The notes: a model not told the origin generated them from the sequence alone. Counted from the stretch's first letter, positions 35,020 through 45,831 are shown. The stretch is DNA of 64,000 nucleotides from Gautieria morchelliformis (GCA_015179125.1 WHVA01000313.1:62001-126000), one strand, 5' to 3'. Made by a program: numbers and translations.

Positions 35020-38000
35020 TCAAGGAGCTCTAAGTAATACATCTTTATATACAATGTTGGTTGTGTCCAAACCCTCCTCAAGCAAGACCTTCACTCTGTT
35101 CCAGTTGGTCCCTCTTGATACACCAACATACAACTGACCATGTCCAAACACTGGATATCTCAGGTCCAGCCCAACCGTACCCAAAGACTGTCCCTGAGAC
35201 TTGTTGATAGTCATTGCAAATGCCAAACGCACTGGAAACTGCCTCCTTTTCAGCACAAATGGCAACTCTCCCTCTGATGGCTTAATGATGATCCTGGGGA
35301 TGAAAGCAATATTTCCTGCACATGGACCTGAGATGATCCTGACCTCCAACACTCTAATGCTTATCCTCACCAACCGCAACCTTGTCCCATTGCATAGTCC
35401 TTGCTTCTGATCCAAATTGCGCAACAGCATCAGAGGCACTCCAGGCTTGACTTGCAAGCGAGCAGGAGGAAGACAGCCCATCTCTATGGAATTCAGATAC
35501 TCCACAGGATACCGATCTGCATCGTCGGACTCTTCAATGGAATTTGCACAGTGCAAGACCTGAGCATCACCTGGAAACTCCCTAAACACCATGGAATTGA
35601 TCTCATTGACCTCAGTGTTTCTGGCACAGAGGATGGCACGCTCCAAAAAGTAATTGTCCTGGGCAGGGACATGATTGCCAATGCCAGGGTATATTTCCTG
35701 GATCAGATCTTCAATTCCAGGGCCACAAACCATGTGAGGAGGGAGTGAGAACGTATGATCTAGTGGGAGATCCTTTCCCTGGCCCACATTCTGCAGCCAT
35801 TCTGCAAACCTGGCTCTGTCAGGGTCATTTCTCACCCGCATGTTCTCTGTCAGATGGAGGACATTGATCTTTGGCCACAGATATGACTTCTGAAGGGTAG
35901 CTCCCACAATATCCTCCTTGGAGCCTTTAGGGACAATTGGGAGAGTCTGCTGAAAGTCACCTCCAAAGGCGACTGTGATGCCACCAAAGGGTCTGTCAGG
36001 CTGGTCAAGGAAATCCCTCAGTGTCCTGTCAATGGCCTCTATGGCATGGCGATGCTGCATTGCAGCCTCATCCCAGATGAGGAGACTGGCCTGTCTCAGC
36101 ATGTCAGCCTTGTCAGAGTTCTTTTTGATGGAGGAGAAAGAGCGCTCATGGACAGGAATGGGAATTCCAAGCATGCTATGAGAGGTTGTACCCTTAGTGA
36201 GGATAAGTGCAGCCATTGCAGATGAGGCTACTGCAATCACAATGAGGCTCTCCGCTCTACAGGAGTGGATTAGAGTGTTCCATGTGAATGATTTCCCGGC
36301 GCCACCTGAGCCAGTGACAAAAAACATTTGTCCATCAGGTTTCCCATGAGCATCTCTGGTCAGTGCCGACCGTAATATCTGATCATGCGTGGACCTTTGC
36401 CCCTCATTCAGCCTGGGAACCTCCTCATCAGCTATGTTCCTCTCTTCAACAGGGTCATAGTCCCTCTGCTCAGCTATGAACCTGTTTCCAATGAGGGCCT
36501 CCCACTCGCCTGCCACCCGAGGCATATCATCAAAGCTGCTCAAGGACATTCCACCCTGCTGGAGGATTTTTTCCAAGAGAAAGAGGCCAAAATCATAAAC
36601 CTGATCGTCCTGTGGATCCTGAATACCATGTCTGATTTGGAGCTGATGTCTGAGATCATCACATATGTGCTCCCTGAAGCCATCCCATAGTCTGCCGGGG
36701 CCCGATGGATTGCAATGGCCAAGGATGGTGGCAAAGAGATGTCTGAGCTGAGCACCTGTTTTCATGCCACTGGCTTCCTGGAGACACAACCTCAACTCCT
36801 GATCATCATCCAGAAGTCCCCTTGCACGACAGGCCTCCTTGTAAGTAGCATATTGTATGCCATCTACCGACCTAAGCTCCTCAAAGGATCTAGCCCCCTT
36901 GACCACTGTGAGGAGAGTCCGCACAAAAAATCTCTCTCCTGATCTAGGGTTTGCAAAGTGAAGGCGACCAATGCTATAACCTCCTTGGCGTGGTGTCCAT
37001 ACCTTGTCCTGTGAGTGCCAGGTAAAATGCTCAGGAAACTCCACATAGAGCAGATCACGTGCTTCAGGGTAGATATTATTGGCCTCAAAGTAAGCCATGA
37101 GCGGTGTCTTTTTTGCCTCAGCCCTTTCCAGGATGTTGTCCACATCCTGGTTGGGATCAAAGATGATTGTGTGGTGGTCCTTTTCATGGACTGGCAGTGC
37201 CATGACTGCAGGCACCTGGGTGTGGATTTCCCGCTCCAGCAACCTCCAACAGGCCTCATGAGCACTGACATAGCGAGCGTCCAGGTACTGCTTAATTTCA
37301 TCCTGGGTGCGACCAAACTCCATGGTGGTCCGATCATGGCCCTTGTAGAGATACTTGTGAATATACTTGATACACCTCACATTGATGGTGAGTTCAGGGT
37401 TGATGTGACACCAGAATTTGAGCAAGAGGAGAGCAGAGTATGGCACAACCCATCTGTTGTCCAGCATGTCACCTCTGACATTGTGCAGCCTTCCATCATT
37501 GCGACGACGATATTTTGGATATCCATCCTCATTCAGACTGGTTTCCTCACAGAATGGCTTTGGGAAGCCTTTCTTGCACTTGCCATTTTCCATGCAGGGT
37601 GCGTTTGGTTTCATTTGTCCACAGGGACCATGTGTCATCAGCTCACAGACCAACCGGTAGAGGACAGGATGAGTCTCTGGATCAGGGAACTCTGCTGAAA
37701 TCATAGAATCCACCTCATGTGGATGTCTGATCTTGGAACCTCTTTCAAACCAGATAAGAATATGCATGTGTGGGAGTCCCCTTTTCTGGAATTCAATGGT
37801 GTGGACGCGAGCGACGGTTTCCCCAAAAATCTTTTCCTTGACGATCAAGTCAATGAGGTATTTCTTTTTGAGCTGGAACACCCGCGACACCAGGTCAGGC
37901 CTGTCCTGAGGAGATTGTCCGGGCAACAATGCATCCAATACCTCCTGCCAGTTGGGATTGGCAGTCATGGTAATAAAGAGATCTGCCACACCATGCTTCC

Positions 38001-40047
38001 TTGAAATGGCCAGAGAGTTCTGCAGGTTTTGCTGCATGTCCCGTGTCCCCCCCTGAAATGTGGCAGGCAGAATGGATCTTGCGCCCAAGTTGTTTGGATC
38101 TCTGTCATTGTCATTGCGATGAAAGGCATCCATCATCTGGTTATACATCTCAGCACGGAGAGTGTGTTGATTTGTCCTGATCCACCACAGCCTGCTTTGC
38201 TCTGCAGCGGCCCAAGAGTCTACAATGTACTGCTGGAATAATTTGCCAGCACGCAGGAGTGTTGTAGGTTCTTCTGTTCTCTGGAAGAGACGATAGGAAT
38301 GGAACTGAATTTGGGTGACACGCCCACTTCGCTCACGCCCGCCTGGTAATTGGCGATAGCGAATACCAGGTTGCCACCCCAACTCTCCCCTGGGAAAGAG
38401 CAAGACATAGTGAAGAGAGGCATAGTTTGGATTCATATCGGATACCCTTCGAAAGCGCCCACCTTTGAGCTGGACAATAACATCCCTATGTTCAGGGATG
38501 ATGCCATCTCCAGGAAGAACCACCGCAATCTCATCTGCAGTAGGGATATTATACCTCCTAGGATCCCTGTGTTCCCTGTACGTGAGCCTAGCCCGGATCT
38601 CACCATTCTGTCCCTGAGCTCTGAGCCTCTCAGCCGCTTGTCTATATATGGGAACATGAGGATTGCATAGGAGGAGCATTTCCTGCAAGTCTCCCATGAT
38701 AGTTGGAGACAGACCTGGGTTACGCGCGTTCCTCTGTGCCAAAGCCAATGCTGGATCATATATATAAAGTTGGGCATACTGTATCCGCCTCCCAGGGTTA
38801 GGGATGAGAGAGCCATGAATATGATACAGTTCGCCCTGCAGCTTGAGGACATATGGACCACGACCCTCCCGAAGCAAATCTAGATCAAACTCGGCTCCCA
38901 AGGAAGTGAATGCAAATGCAGCATTGTACTGCCTGATGTTCTTGCGAAACTGTTTGGCCTCAGGGTCCTGGCCCTCTAAGAGCCGTCTCAATGGCTGAGG
39001 GAGCACTGGCAGCTCTGGAAGCTGCACCTTTCCTTCCATACAGCAATCACCAAATCTGGGCCGCCGATTTGAGGATTTCTGCAGGCGTTCTGCCATCCAG
39101 TGTAATGCTCCACAGTCAGGGCAGGGAATAACCATGGGACCCAGATCATGACGCTGCACATCTGCCTCAATTATTCTAGAGCGACCAAGTGGAACAGGAG
39201 GAGGAGGTCGCTGAGGACGCTGCCGAGGTACAGGGAGTGGCTGAGGAGGCTGAGGAGGTGCAAGGAGTGGCTGAAGAGGCTGTGGAGGTGCAGGGAGTGG
39301 CTGAGGAGGCTGAGGAGGAGCAGGGAGTGGCTGAGGATGCTGAGGAGGTGCAGGCAGTCGCTGAAGAGGCCGCAGAAGTGCAGGGAGTGGCTGAGGAGGC
39401 CGAGGAGGAGCAGGGAGTGGCTCAGGAGGCTGAGGAGGTGCAGGCAGTCGCTGAAGAGGCCGCAGAAGTGCAGGGAGTAGCCGAGGCATTGGTCTTACTG
39501 CATTAGCCTGAGCCCGCAATGCTGCCACTCCTGCAGAACCTACTACAGGAGGAGGAGGAGCTGGTTGTACAGATGCGCGCCTGTGCCTTCCCAAAGGCTG
39601 CAATGCAGCTGCCTGAGCACGCAAGTCTGCAATGGCTGCTGAACCTACTACAGGAGCTGGCTGTACAGGGTCTGGCCTATGTCCTCTCAGGGGCTGCCAT
39701 GGTGTGATAACTGCTAACTGAGCACGAAGGGCTGCCACCTGCTCTGTAGGACTGGGATCAGGAGCACGTGATGGTCCCGCAAGCCTTGGAGCAAGTGATG
39801 GCCCAGCAAGCCTTGGAGGATGTGATGGCCCAGCAACAGGTTGTTGAAAAGGATCAGCTGCATTGCTTCTAGGAGGAGGGTGAGGGATGGCAAAAGGTGG
39901 GGGTGGTGGAGGGAGTGACTGGTCCCGATCTCTGATACGCGCTCTCCGATCAGTGTGTGGTGTCATTAACCGCTGCTCCCTCGCCTGTGCACGCTCCCGC
40001 TGACGGTTACTCTCTGGAGTAGATGGATCCCTGAGAAATGCAGGCAT
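35020..40047 (-). CDS. Helitron Rep-helicase (HUH nuclease + PIF1-like helicase)
   Basis: The Helitron transposase, 1675 residues in one frame. It nicks DNA through a HUH endonuclease and unwinds it with a superfamily 1B helicase. Order: Pro-rich N-terminus with PQPLPAPP repeats (about residues 190-280); a Cys/His cluster (CPDCGALHW...GDCCMEG, about 305-340) that may bind zinc; the Helitron-like N domain; the HUH motif GLPHMHILIW near residue 757; the two-tyrosine motif KYIHKYLYKG near 895; then PIF1 helicase with Walker A GSGGAGKSFTWN near 1245, LLIWDEAAMQHR near 1322, FGGDFQQTLPIV and the C-terminal motif TINKSQGQSLGTVGLDL near 1612. The first in-frame ATG at 40047 lies inside a likely intron; splicing would start the protein as MDPSTPESN instead. 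A second, N-terminal copy is at 60.9-61.4 kb. Confidence 0.93.
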   Translation of the reverse strand: MPAFLRDPSTPESNRQRERAQAREQRLMTPHTDRRARIRDRDQSLPPPPPPFAIPHPPPRSNAADPFQQPVAGPSHPPRLAGPSLAPRLAGPSRAPDPSPTEQVAALRAQLAVITPWQPLRGHRPDPVQPAPVVGSAAIADLRAQAAALQPLGRHRRASVQPAPPPPVVGSAGVAALRAQANAVRPMPRLLPALLRPLQRLPAPPQPPEPLPAPPRPPQPLPALLRPLQRLPAPPQHPQPLPAPPQPPQPLPAPPQPLQPLLAPPQPPQPLPVPRQRPQRPPPPVPLGRSRIIEADVQRHDLGPMVIPCPDCGALHWMAERLQKSSNRRPRFGDCCMEGKVQLPELPVLPQPLRRLLEGQDPEAKQFRKNIRQYNAAFAFTSLGAEFDLDLLREGRGPYVLKLQGELYHIHGSLIPNPGRRIQYAQLYIYDPALALAQRNARNPGLSPTIMGDLQEMLLLCNPHVPIYRQAAERLRAQGQNGEIRARLTYREHRDPRRYNIPTADEIAVVLPGDGIIPEHRDVIVQLKGGRFRRVSDMNPNYASLHYVLLFPRGELGWQPGIRYRQLPGGRERSGRVTQIQFHSYRLFQRTEEPTTLLRAGKLFQQYIVDSWAAAEQSRLWWIRTNQHTLRAEMYNQMMDAFHRNDNDRDPNNLGARSILPATFQGGTRDMQQNLQNSLAISRKHGVADLFITMTANPNWQEVLDALLPGQSPQDRPDLVSRVFQLKKKYLIDLIVKEKIFGETVARVHTIEFQKRGLPHMHILIWFERGSKIRHPHEVDSMISAEFPDPETHPVLYRLVCELMTHGPCGQMKPNAPCMENGKCKKGFPKPFCEETSLNEDGYPKYRRRNDGRLHNVRGDMLDNRWVVPYSALLLLKFWCHINPELTINVRCIKYIHKYLYKGHDRTTMEFGRTQDEIKQYLDARYVSAHEACWRLLEREIHTQVPAVMALPVHEKDHHTIIFDPNQDVDNILERAEAKKTPLMAYFEANNIYPEARDLLYVEFPEHFTWHSQDKVWTPRQGGYSIGRLHFANPRSGERFFVRTLLTVVKGARSFEELRSVDGIQYATYKEACRARGLLDDDQELRLCLQEASGMKTGAQLRHLFATILGHCNPSGPGRLWDGFREHICDDLRHQLQIRHGIQDPQDDQVYDFGLFLLEKILQQGGMSLSSFDDMPRVAGEWEALIGNRFIAEQRDYDPVEERNIADEEVPRLNEGQRSTHDQILRSALTRDAHGKPDGQMFFVTGSGGAGKSFTWNTLIHSCRAESLIVIAVASSAMAALILTKGTTSHSMLGIPIPVHERSFSSIKKNSDKADMLRQASLLIWDEAAMQHRHAIEAIDRTLRDFLDQPDRPFGGITVAFGGDFQQTLPIVPKGSKEDIVGATLQKSYLWPKINVLHLTENMRVRNDPDRARFAEWLQNVGQGKDLPLDHTFSLPPHMVCGPGIEDLIQEIYPGIGNHVPAQDNYFLERAILCARNTEVNEINSMVFREFPGDAQVLHCANSIEESDDADRYPVEYLNSIEMGCLPPARLQVKPGVPLMLLRNLDQKQGLCNGTRLRLVRISIRVLEVRIISGPCAGNIAFIPRIIIKPSEGELPFVLKRRQFPVRLAFAMTINKSQGQSLGTVGLDLRYPVFGHGQLYVGVSRGTNWNRVKVLLEEGLDTTNIVYKDVLLRAP

Positions 40048-40087
40048 AAGAGTAGTGAGACAATAAAGCTGCCAATATCAGACTTAC
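40031..40087 (-). promoter_or_regulatory. Predicted last leader intron of RepHel, contains the first ATG
   Basis: The minus-strand donor GTAAGT and acceptor TTTCTCAG bound a 57-nt intron-like segment. The ORF's first ATG (40047) is inside it. Joining the flanks makes CAAT+GGATCC, that is a new ATG in frame with GAT CCA TCT. The second RepHel copy has the same 57-nt segment at 60895-60951. Confidence 0.6.
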
Positions 40088-40129
40088 ATTGCACACAGAC
40101 CAAGGCAGACTCAGAAGAATTTATTTATT

Positions 40130-41010
40130 GATTTCTCTTTATCATAGAAACAGAAACAAAATTAACCTAAAAAACAAACATCAATGGCAAGGAAAACCCA
40201 CCAGGGGCAGGGATGAGAGCCAGGAATGATGGGGAGGCAGTGAGAGGAGAAACCAGGGCTGAAAGGAAGTCAGCAACTGATCAAAATATTCGAAGAAAGC
40301 ACAACAATCAAAAAGAAGATAACCAAAAGTGAACATTAATGGAAGAAATCACGCACCAGGGGCAGTGATAACAGCCAGGCAAGATGGGGAGGCAGTGATA
40401 GGAGCAACCTATGTTGAAAAGCAGTCAGAAAATGATTAAAAAAGCGAAAATAACAACAATAAAAAAGAAGATAAAAAATTGAAAATCAATGGCAAGGAAA
40501 ACACACCAGGGGCAGTGATGAGAGCCAGGAAGGATGGGGAGGCAGTGAGAGGGGCAACCTATGCTGAAAAGCAGTCAGAAAATGACTAAAAAAGCGAAAA
40601 TAACAACAATAAAAAAGAAGATAAAAAAGCGAAAATCAATGGCAAGGAAAACACACCAGGGGCAGTGATGAGAGCCAGGAAGGATGGGGAGGCAGTGAGA
40701 GGGGCAACCTATGCTGAAAAGCAGTCAGAAAATGACTAAAAAAGCGAAAATAACAACAATAAAAAAGAAGATAAAACAGCGAAAATCAATGGCAAGGAAA
40801 ACACACCAGGGGCAGTGATGAGAGCCAGGAAGGATGGGGAGGCAGTGAGAGGAGCAACCTATGCTGAAAAGCAGTCAGAAAATGAATAAAAAAGCGAAAA
40901 TATTAGCAATAAAAAAGAAGATAAAAAAGAAGATAAAAAAGCAACAATCAATGGCAAAGAAAACCCACCAGGTGCAGTGATGAGAGCCTGGAAGGCACAG
41001 ACAGAGAAAG
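40130..41010 (-). repeat. Six tandem 150-bp exon-intron-like modules in the RepHel leader
   Basis: Near-identical units recur with exact 150-bp spacing at 40351, 40501, 40651 and 40801; more diverged units lie at about 40196 and 40963. Read on the minus strand, each is a 93-nt intron-like part (GTGTGT donor, T-rich body, CTGACTGCTTTTCAG end) plus a 57-nt exon-like part (CATAGGTTGC ... CTGCCCCTG). Both parts are multiples of three. The units are upstream of the Rep-helicase frame, in the presumed 5' UTR. Confidence 0.8.
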
Positions 41011-41289
41011 CCAGCAAGAGGAGAGAGATAGCCAGTGGCAGAGAGAGAGAGAGAGAGCCAGCACGCTGCACAGCTGTGCGTTCCTGCGGAGGAACGGCAG
41101 ACCGCTCGGTCTGAAGCAGCGACCGGTCGCCGGATGTGGCCAGTTGGGCGCTTGAACCGGGGCTGCTGCGCAGCGTTCTTGGCTCGCGGCTGCGCCGCTC
41201 GCGTCCGATTGGCCAGCTGACCAATGCTGACCTAAAACCTGACATAAGCACCGCCCACAACCACCCACCCCCCGCGTTTAACTCTTAGA

Positions 41290-44200
41290 CTAGGTGGGTA
41301 CCCGCGCTTCGCGCGGGGGTGTAGGTCAAACGCATCGGTAAGGTCAAACACATCAGCAAGGTCAAAGCCTTGGGGTAAATCAAACTTGGGATAAGTCAAA
41401 CACATTCGGATAAGAAAATTGCTTTCAGATAAAACACATCTTATTGATTGAAAGTAGCTCTAAGTAACACATCAAGGTAGGTAATGTTATGACCATGCTG
41501 CTTGACCAACTCTGGTACCTCCATGCCTCCTCTGGCTCTATTCCGCAACGTCCACACTTTGACCTTTTGATCCCCTTGTTCTTTACTATTCACATACTTC
41601 CCCTTTTGACTCTATTCACCGGCCTTCCCTACTTGACCCTTAGCATAGCAAGTCCGGAGCATCAGGAGGTCCATTTGTTCCACTATCAAAGTTACGACTG
41701 TTCCGCTCAACCATCTCCGCCATATCTGCATATCCTCCGCACCACCTCTGCCCCGCCTCCGCACCACCTCCGACTCTATTCCACAACATCCGCACCATCT
41801 GCAACCCTCTACCTCGACCCTTGTGATTTCAGTACCCCTGGCCACCTCCAGATACCAGCCCCCATACTCGACCCTGAACACAGCAAGATACCATTTCCGT
41901 CATTCCGTTTCTTCCGATGCCTATTGTACTTACTCGCCTTGTTCTTTGCCATTGTACTTACCCTACCCTGCACCCCCCTTGTCATCCCATTGTTCCGCAT
42001 TAGTTACTTGCCCCGTATCTCTGTCCGATTCCCGCACTCTCTGGAATTTGCTTAGTACCATACCATTACCTGTTGCTTCAGCTCTTTGTATAAAACCCCC
42101 TCATGTATGTCTCCGTTTCTGCAATCAGATAATCGACTTCGATACGTGATTCCCCTCGCACTGTCTCCTGTTCTTAGCACAGCGAGTTTTGCTAGTCTTG
42201 TCTCCTTCCACTCTCGACCCTGTGTCCTCCACCTCTTCCGCCTCTTCTGACCTTTGTTCTCCGACCCTCAAACCTCGACTCTCAGTACTCTGTTCCCGAC
42301 TTCTGCCTTCTCCGATATCTGCAAGTCAATCCCGAAATACTTAGGAAGGTAGTTCATCAGGGGTGCAACACATAAGTTGAAGCTGTTGTCCCGTCCAGTT
42401 CCGACCTCCGGGAATTCCGATACGTAACAATCAATTAGACCCACATTCCCCTTGTTGTTTTGCCTATTGATTGTTCTTAGTTCTACCCGGCACCCCCTTG
42501 TAGTTCCTCTTGTTCCGTATTAGTTACTTACTCCATTTATCCTAGTTACTTTTGCTTGCACTGGAATTGCTTACCTCTACCTTCTGACATGTTGTCTCAG
42601 CTCTTTGTATAAAACCCAGTCATGTGTGCCTCTGTTCTGCAATCAGATAATTGACTTTGATATGTGACTCTCTTTGCACTGTTTCCTGTTCTTACCACAG
42701 CAAGTACTTGCAAGGCCTCTGTCTCTCTGACCTCTGCCTTCCAACTCAATTTCTGATATCCAACTTAACTCGATTGTTGAACCCTTACCTCTAGGTGGAT
42801 ACCCATGCTTCACACGGGGGTGTAGGTCAAACACATTGGGTAAATCAAACTTGGGATAAGTAAAACACATCTCATTGCAATTGAAAGTAGCTATAAGTAA
42901 CACATCAAGATATGTAATGTCTCTACACATGTCTGCATGTGCCCAAGTATAGTGTGCATAGCCTTGAATATAGCATGCTTATTGTGTCCCTGGTTTGTAA
43001 CATGACCCCACACATACCATGTCCCCAAGTATAGTGTGCGTAGCATGTCCTCCATGCATAGTGTGTCTCCACATGTAGCATGTCCCCAAGTACAGTGTGC
43101 ATGGTGTGTCCCACATGCATAGCATGTCCCTGGTTTGTAGCATGTCCCCAAACATAGCGTGTCCCTAAATTATAGCATGTGTGTCCCCCATGCATAGCGT
43201 GTCCACATGTGTAGCATGTCCCTACATGTAGTGTGTGTAGCATCTCCCTCAAGTATAGTGTGCAAAGTGTGTCCCCAATGCATAACATGTCCTCCAAGTA
43301 TAGTGTGCATAGCATGTCCTTTGTTTGTAGCGTGTCCCCCAAGTATAGCATGTGTAGAATGTCCCTTGTTTGTAGTGTTTTCCCCTGTCGTGTGTCCCTT
43401 GTTCGTACCGTGTCCCCCAAGCATAGTGTGTCCCCACATATAGTGTGCACATCCCTATGCATAGTGTGCGTGTGCCCATGCATAGCCTGTGTGTCCCATC
43501 CCCCAAGCATAGTGTGTCCCCACATGCAGCATGTCCCCAAGTACAGTGTGTGTGGCATGTCCCACATGCATAACATATCCCTCAAGTATTTTGTGTGTAG
43601 CATGTCCCTAAATTATAGCATGTGTGTCCCCCATGCATAGCATGTCCACATGTGTAGCATCTCCCTACACATAGTGTGTGTAGCCTCTCCCTCAAGTATA
43701 GTGTGCACAGTGTGTCCCCCAAGGATAGCACGTATAGAATGTCCCTTGTTTTTCCCCATGCATAGTGTGCGTAGTGTGTCTCTTGTTTGTACCGTGTCCC
43801 CCAATCATAGTGTGTCTGTCCCCAAGCATAGTATGTCCCCAAGCATAGTGTATTCCACCATATAGTGTGCACATCCCCATGCATAGTGTGTGTGTGCCCA
43901 TGCATAGCATGCTTGTCCCCATGGATAACAGTGTGTCTCTACGCACAACATGCATGTCTCCACGCCTAACGTGCATGTCTCCACACCTAACATGCATGTC
44001 TCCACGCATAACATGCATGTCTTCATGCCTAACATGCATGTCTCCATGCATAACATATGTGTCTCCATGCATAGTGTGCGTGTGCCCATGCATAGTGGGT
44101 GTAGCATGTCCCAATGGCACGTGTAGCATATCCCAAGGGCCTGAAAGTGAAGCAAGCAGAGGCTGTCTTTTCATTAACTTCTAGCAAACTCAGGGACATG

Positions 44201-45390
44201 TATCAATATCTATTTTGTGACATACAGATATAAATAAAATAGTAAAGGAGGCCATATTTAAGCAGCTGCTGTCATTAATTTTAGCAAAGTCAGGATTATC
44301 TATTTTTTGAAAAATGTCAAAACAAATGTCCAGTACATTTAAGCTGAAGTTATTATTAATTTTAGCAGAGTCAAGATTATATATTTTTCGAAAACTGTCA
44401 AAAAAATGCACTGTACATTTAAGCTGGAGCTGTTGTCAATTTTCACAAAGTCAGGATAATTTATTGACATCTATTTGTGAAAAAATGCCAAAAAAGTACA
44501 GTACATTGAAGCAGAAGCTGTTATTAATGCCCAGCCCAAGCCAGAGAAGCCCAGAGACTGACAGAGAAACCCAGAGGCCAGCCAAAGCCATAGTAACAGC
44601 CACCAGTATAGCCAGAGAAGGAGTGCCTGACAGCTTTACAGTAAATAAAACAACAAAAACCACATTTAAAAGTAGAACCTTTTGTCATTAATTTTAGAGG
44701 AAACTGTCAATTTTCGAAAAAAACCTGAAAAATATATATATAAAAATACTTTTTTCAGCAGCCTTGGGATTTTATTTAAATCTATTTTTCGAAAAAATTC
44801 ACACAAATATAAAGTACATGTGACAATACAATATGATGAAAAAAAAAATGGAACCAATAAAATTACAAACACAAATAAAACAAAATACATGGGAATGCAT
44901 TAAAAAAGAGATATTACTTACCAATAGAAAGCCAGCCAAGCCAATAGAAAGCCAGCCAAGCCAATAGATAGCCAGCCAACCAAAGCCATTGACAGCCAGC
45001 CAGCTCAAGGAGGAGACACCAGAGAGCGCAGACACAGCAGATAGAGCAGAGAGCGCTGACAGCGCAGACACAGCAGACAGCAGACACAGCAGAGAGCAGA
45101 CAGCAGAGAGAGCACACAGCAGAGTGAGGAATTGCCGGTCAGGCAGATTCCTGGCGTTCCATCCTACCGAACTGCCTTTATATACCGCGCACGCGTGTCG
45201 TGCACGGACCACGCGCGAACGGGTCACGTGACCGCGGACGCTGCTGCGCAGCTTCACGCCGGTCTGCCGGTCACGTGACCGCTGCGCAGCGTTGGTGCTC
45301 GCGGCTGCGCCGCTCGCCGCTGACATAAGTTTTACGTAATATTATTTGTAAGCGCGCCCACAACCTCCCACCGTGCTACTTTCACCTATA
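41290..45390 (-). mobile_element. B-type non-autonomous Helitron with duplicated tail (left arm, outer)
   Basis: It runs on the minus strand from a B-type 5' end near 45390 through the palindromic promoter, TATA box (near 45180), CT-rich leader, module region (44.9-44.2 kb) and 21-bp minisatellite to a decayed 3' end at 42791. A further 1.5 kb tail follows to a good CTAG end at 41290. No Rep-helicase sequence is present, so it would need the autonomous element for movement. Confidence 0.7.
42920..44130 (-). repeat. 21-bp minisatellite (B element, left outer)
   Basis: Degenerate 21-bp units of the form GGGGACATGCTATGCATGTG on the minus strand, about 55 copies. CpG-containing versions are rare here and TG/CA versions dominate, so this array looks older than the one at 57.6 kb. 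Long frames across it are by-products of the unit length. Confidence 0.8.
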
Positions 45391-45495
45391 GGAATAGGAA
45401 TAAGCACCCCCCACAACCACCCACCCCCCGCGTTTAACTCTTAGATAGGAATAAGCACCCCCCACAACCACCCACCCCCCGCGTTTAAATATAGA
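45391..45495 (-). repeat. Tandem duplication of the Helitron 5' terminus
   Basis: Two successive copies of about 50 bp, each starting TCTA(A/T) and running through the G-rich TTTAAACGCGGGGGGTGGG block to GCTTATTCCTA, lie between the CTAG end at 45496 and the next element. They look like repeated 5'-end capture or slippage at an element junction. Confidence 0.75.
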
Positions 45496-45630
45496 CTAGG
45501 TGGGTACCCGCGCTTCGCGCGGGGGTGTAGGTCAAACACCTTGGTAAGGTCAAATGCATCAGTAAGGTCAAGTGAATCAGTAAGGTCAAGTGCATTGGGG
45601 TAAATAGGATCATGCAAAATATATCCCTGT

Positions 45631-45831
45631 TCATATAGTATCATGAGTCATATATGCACCCATGGAACAGCCGAACATGCAGAGCTCTCTCTCGACCTCT
45701 GGGATGGCCCTCCCAGCGACTCTAGACATGAAAGTGGTAATGGTCTTGACTGAATCATCAGAGATTATAAGATTGCGCCTATTGTCATAATCCACAGGTT
45801 TCAAAGCTTGTGCATTGTGAAATAGATCCAA
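45631..45831 (-). CDS. Conserved 66-codon frame in A Helitron, copy 1
   Basis: Frame MDLFHNAQALKPVDYDN... ending CSMGAYMTHDTI. It recurs with few amino-acid changes in two other A copies (51913 and 56019). I recognise no family. It could be a captured host exon or an element gene; its position between the minisatellite and the 3' end is constant. Confidence 0.4.
   Translation of the reverse strand: MDLFHNAQALKPVDYDNRRNLIISDDSVKTITTFMSRVAGRAIPEVERELCMFGCSMGAYMTHDTI

Larger units (their letters stand above)
34871..41289 (-). mobile_element. Autonomous RepHel Helitron, looks complete
   Basis: A 6.4-kb rolling-circle transposon with both canonical ends on the minus strand: 5' TCTAAGAGTTAAACGCG and a 3' GC-rich hairpin followed after about 8 nt by CTAG. 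The 5' flank is the CTAG end of a neighbouring element and the 3' flank is T, as expected for Helitron target sites. Inside are a palindrome-rich 5' region, a tandem-repeat leader (about 40.13-41.0 kb), one 1675-codon Rep-helicase frame and a 3' tail. No break is visible in the coding frame, so the element may be active or very young. Confidence 0.9.

Noticed and set aside
39148-39506. Plus-strand Glu/Val/Arg repeat frames opposite the Rep-helicase
   Set aside because: Antisense shadows of the Pro-rich PQPLPAPP repeats in the Helitron protein.
41489-42055. 188-codon plus-strand frame
   Set aside because: Lies in the tail region shared by B elements, is not conserved as a frame in the other tails, and its composition is just C/T-rich.
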